Positions 13,989 to 14,432 of a stretch of 14,432 nucleotides of DNA are shown here, in pieces. A program made the translations under genes and the position numbers. A model generated the notes under the pieces. It ran no database searches. It saw only the letters and a list, made by a program, of their open reading frames with translations, and was not told the DNA's origin. Each line of letters starts with the position of its first letter. The stretch's first letter is position 1. This DNA comes from Phocaeicola sp. (GTDB lineage: Bacteria; Bacteroidota; Bacteroidia; Bacteroidales; Bacteroidaceae), in assembly GCA_020026225.1 (NCBI GenBank), contig JAHHQU010000054.1, positions 1 to 14,432 of the forward strand. Reading direction: 5' to 3'.

Positions 13989-14432
13989 ATAGTTTCATTC
14001 CCTTACTTCTTTTAGGCTGTATCGGTTGACAGATTGATTGTCGAAGTTTGTCGTATTGTTCGCTGAACCATTGGCTGAGGGGTATTCGATTTGCGGTTAA
14101 GGTAAGCCGCCTGTCATTATCTCGTAGAATCTGTAAAGGGGTATTATTCGTAGCAAACCATCGGTTATGTTCCGAGGAAAACAGTCGCCCTGTAAAGTTC
14201 AGCACCTTACCCTTAATCAGTTCAGCAAACTCCATAGCCGAAAGTCCGATTTGTTTGGCGAGGCGTTCCAATCTTAGGAGATTGGCAAAATCGGGATACC
14301 AACGATGAGCGGTATTGATTATTGAATTGAGAGTGTTGGTCTCCTCCTTATGCTCGACCTCCTTTGCTTCAAGAGCCTTGCGATACTCATTATCCTTATT
14401 CATCATAGCCCTGCTATGCTCAACCTGCATTT
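13987..14432 (-). CDS. Mobilization (relaxase-type) protein, C-terminal part (5' end outside window)
   Basis: A leftward frame that stops at 13987 and is open to the window edge; the ATG at 14430 is likely internal. The visible 147 residues begin with a charged coiled-coil-like stretch (NKDNEYRKALEAKEVEHKEE). Then come INTAHRWYPDFANLLRLERL, a helix, and a segment GRLFSSEHNRWF followed by LTANRIPLSQWFSEQYDKLR. This layout recalls the C-terminal end of Bacteroides Pre/MobV-type mobilization proteins, whose catalytic N-terminal domain would lie off the right edge. If so, the region is a mobilizable element needing a helper conjugative system. No catalytic residue is in view, so the assignment is tentative. 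Confidence 0.5.
   Translation of the reverse strand, partial: MQVEHSRAMMNKDNEYRKALEAKEVEHKEETNTLNSIINTAHRWYPDFANLLRLERLAKQIGLSAMEFAELIKGKVLNFTGRLFSSEHNRWFATNNTPLQILRDNDRRLTLTANRIPLSQWFSEQYDKLRQSICQPIQPKRSKGMKL

Larger units (their letters stand above)
7719..14432 (+). mobile_element. Putative integrated mobilizable island carrying restriction-modification genes (partial)
   Basis: It starts at the tRNA 3' fragment, carries a more AT-rich defence operon and ends (in this window) with a gene resembling a Bacteroides mobilization protein. No integrase is visible; it would be beyond the right edge. Standard tRNA integration puts a 3' fragment at an element's distal end, so the fragment could instead close an element on its left, or mark a tandem junction. 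Boundaries are inferred. Confidence 0.45.

Overview
The window looks like chromosomal DNA of a gut-type Bacteroidota (Bacteroidales) carrying layered mobile DNA. Three things point there: a fimbrillin-clan surface protein at the left edge, promoter boxes of the Bacteroidota TAnnTTTG type (2752-2759, 2729-2722 on the minus strand, 8081-8088), and weak or absent Shine-Dalgarno sequences before most genes. No species can be named from the sequence.

Region 1 (1-1246) is the 3' part of a fimbrillin-like surface protein gene and its strong intrinsic terminator. Region 2 (about 1282-7650) is the left end and early region of a Mu-like transposable prophage. It holds candidate end-binding repeats, a leftward LexA/S24-type repressor, a divergent operator/promoter switch, two small early genes, a MuA-like DDE transposase, a MuB-like AAA+ ATPase, a second P-loop ATPase and a small GemA-like gene. 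The early genes read rightward as one operon. No head or tail genes follow: phage-like sequence stops near 7650, just after an ATG that hits a stop two codons later.

Region 3 (about 7719-14432) begins with the 3' end of a tRNA gene (T-arm plus acceptor strand, serine-type) and no 5' half. This is the usual scar or attachment core of a tyrosine-recombinase element. After about 340 bp of hairpins comes a more AT-rich rightward operon: an XRE regulator, a very unusual fused m5C + m6A DNA methyltransferase, an HNH nuclease (the likely restriction enzyme), a small unknown protein, a 317-aa unknown protein and a three-helix membrane protein. A bidirectional terminator separates this operon from a leftward gene running off the right edge, which resembles the C-terminus of a Bacteroides mobilization protein.

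The simplest reading is a mobilizable island with a restriction-modification and possibly wider anti-phage operon, sitting in or next to a broken Mu-like prophage. The least described parts are the bifunctional methyltransferase/HNH system with its three unknown partner genes, and the phage's operator set, which includes a copy inside the repressor gene.
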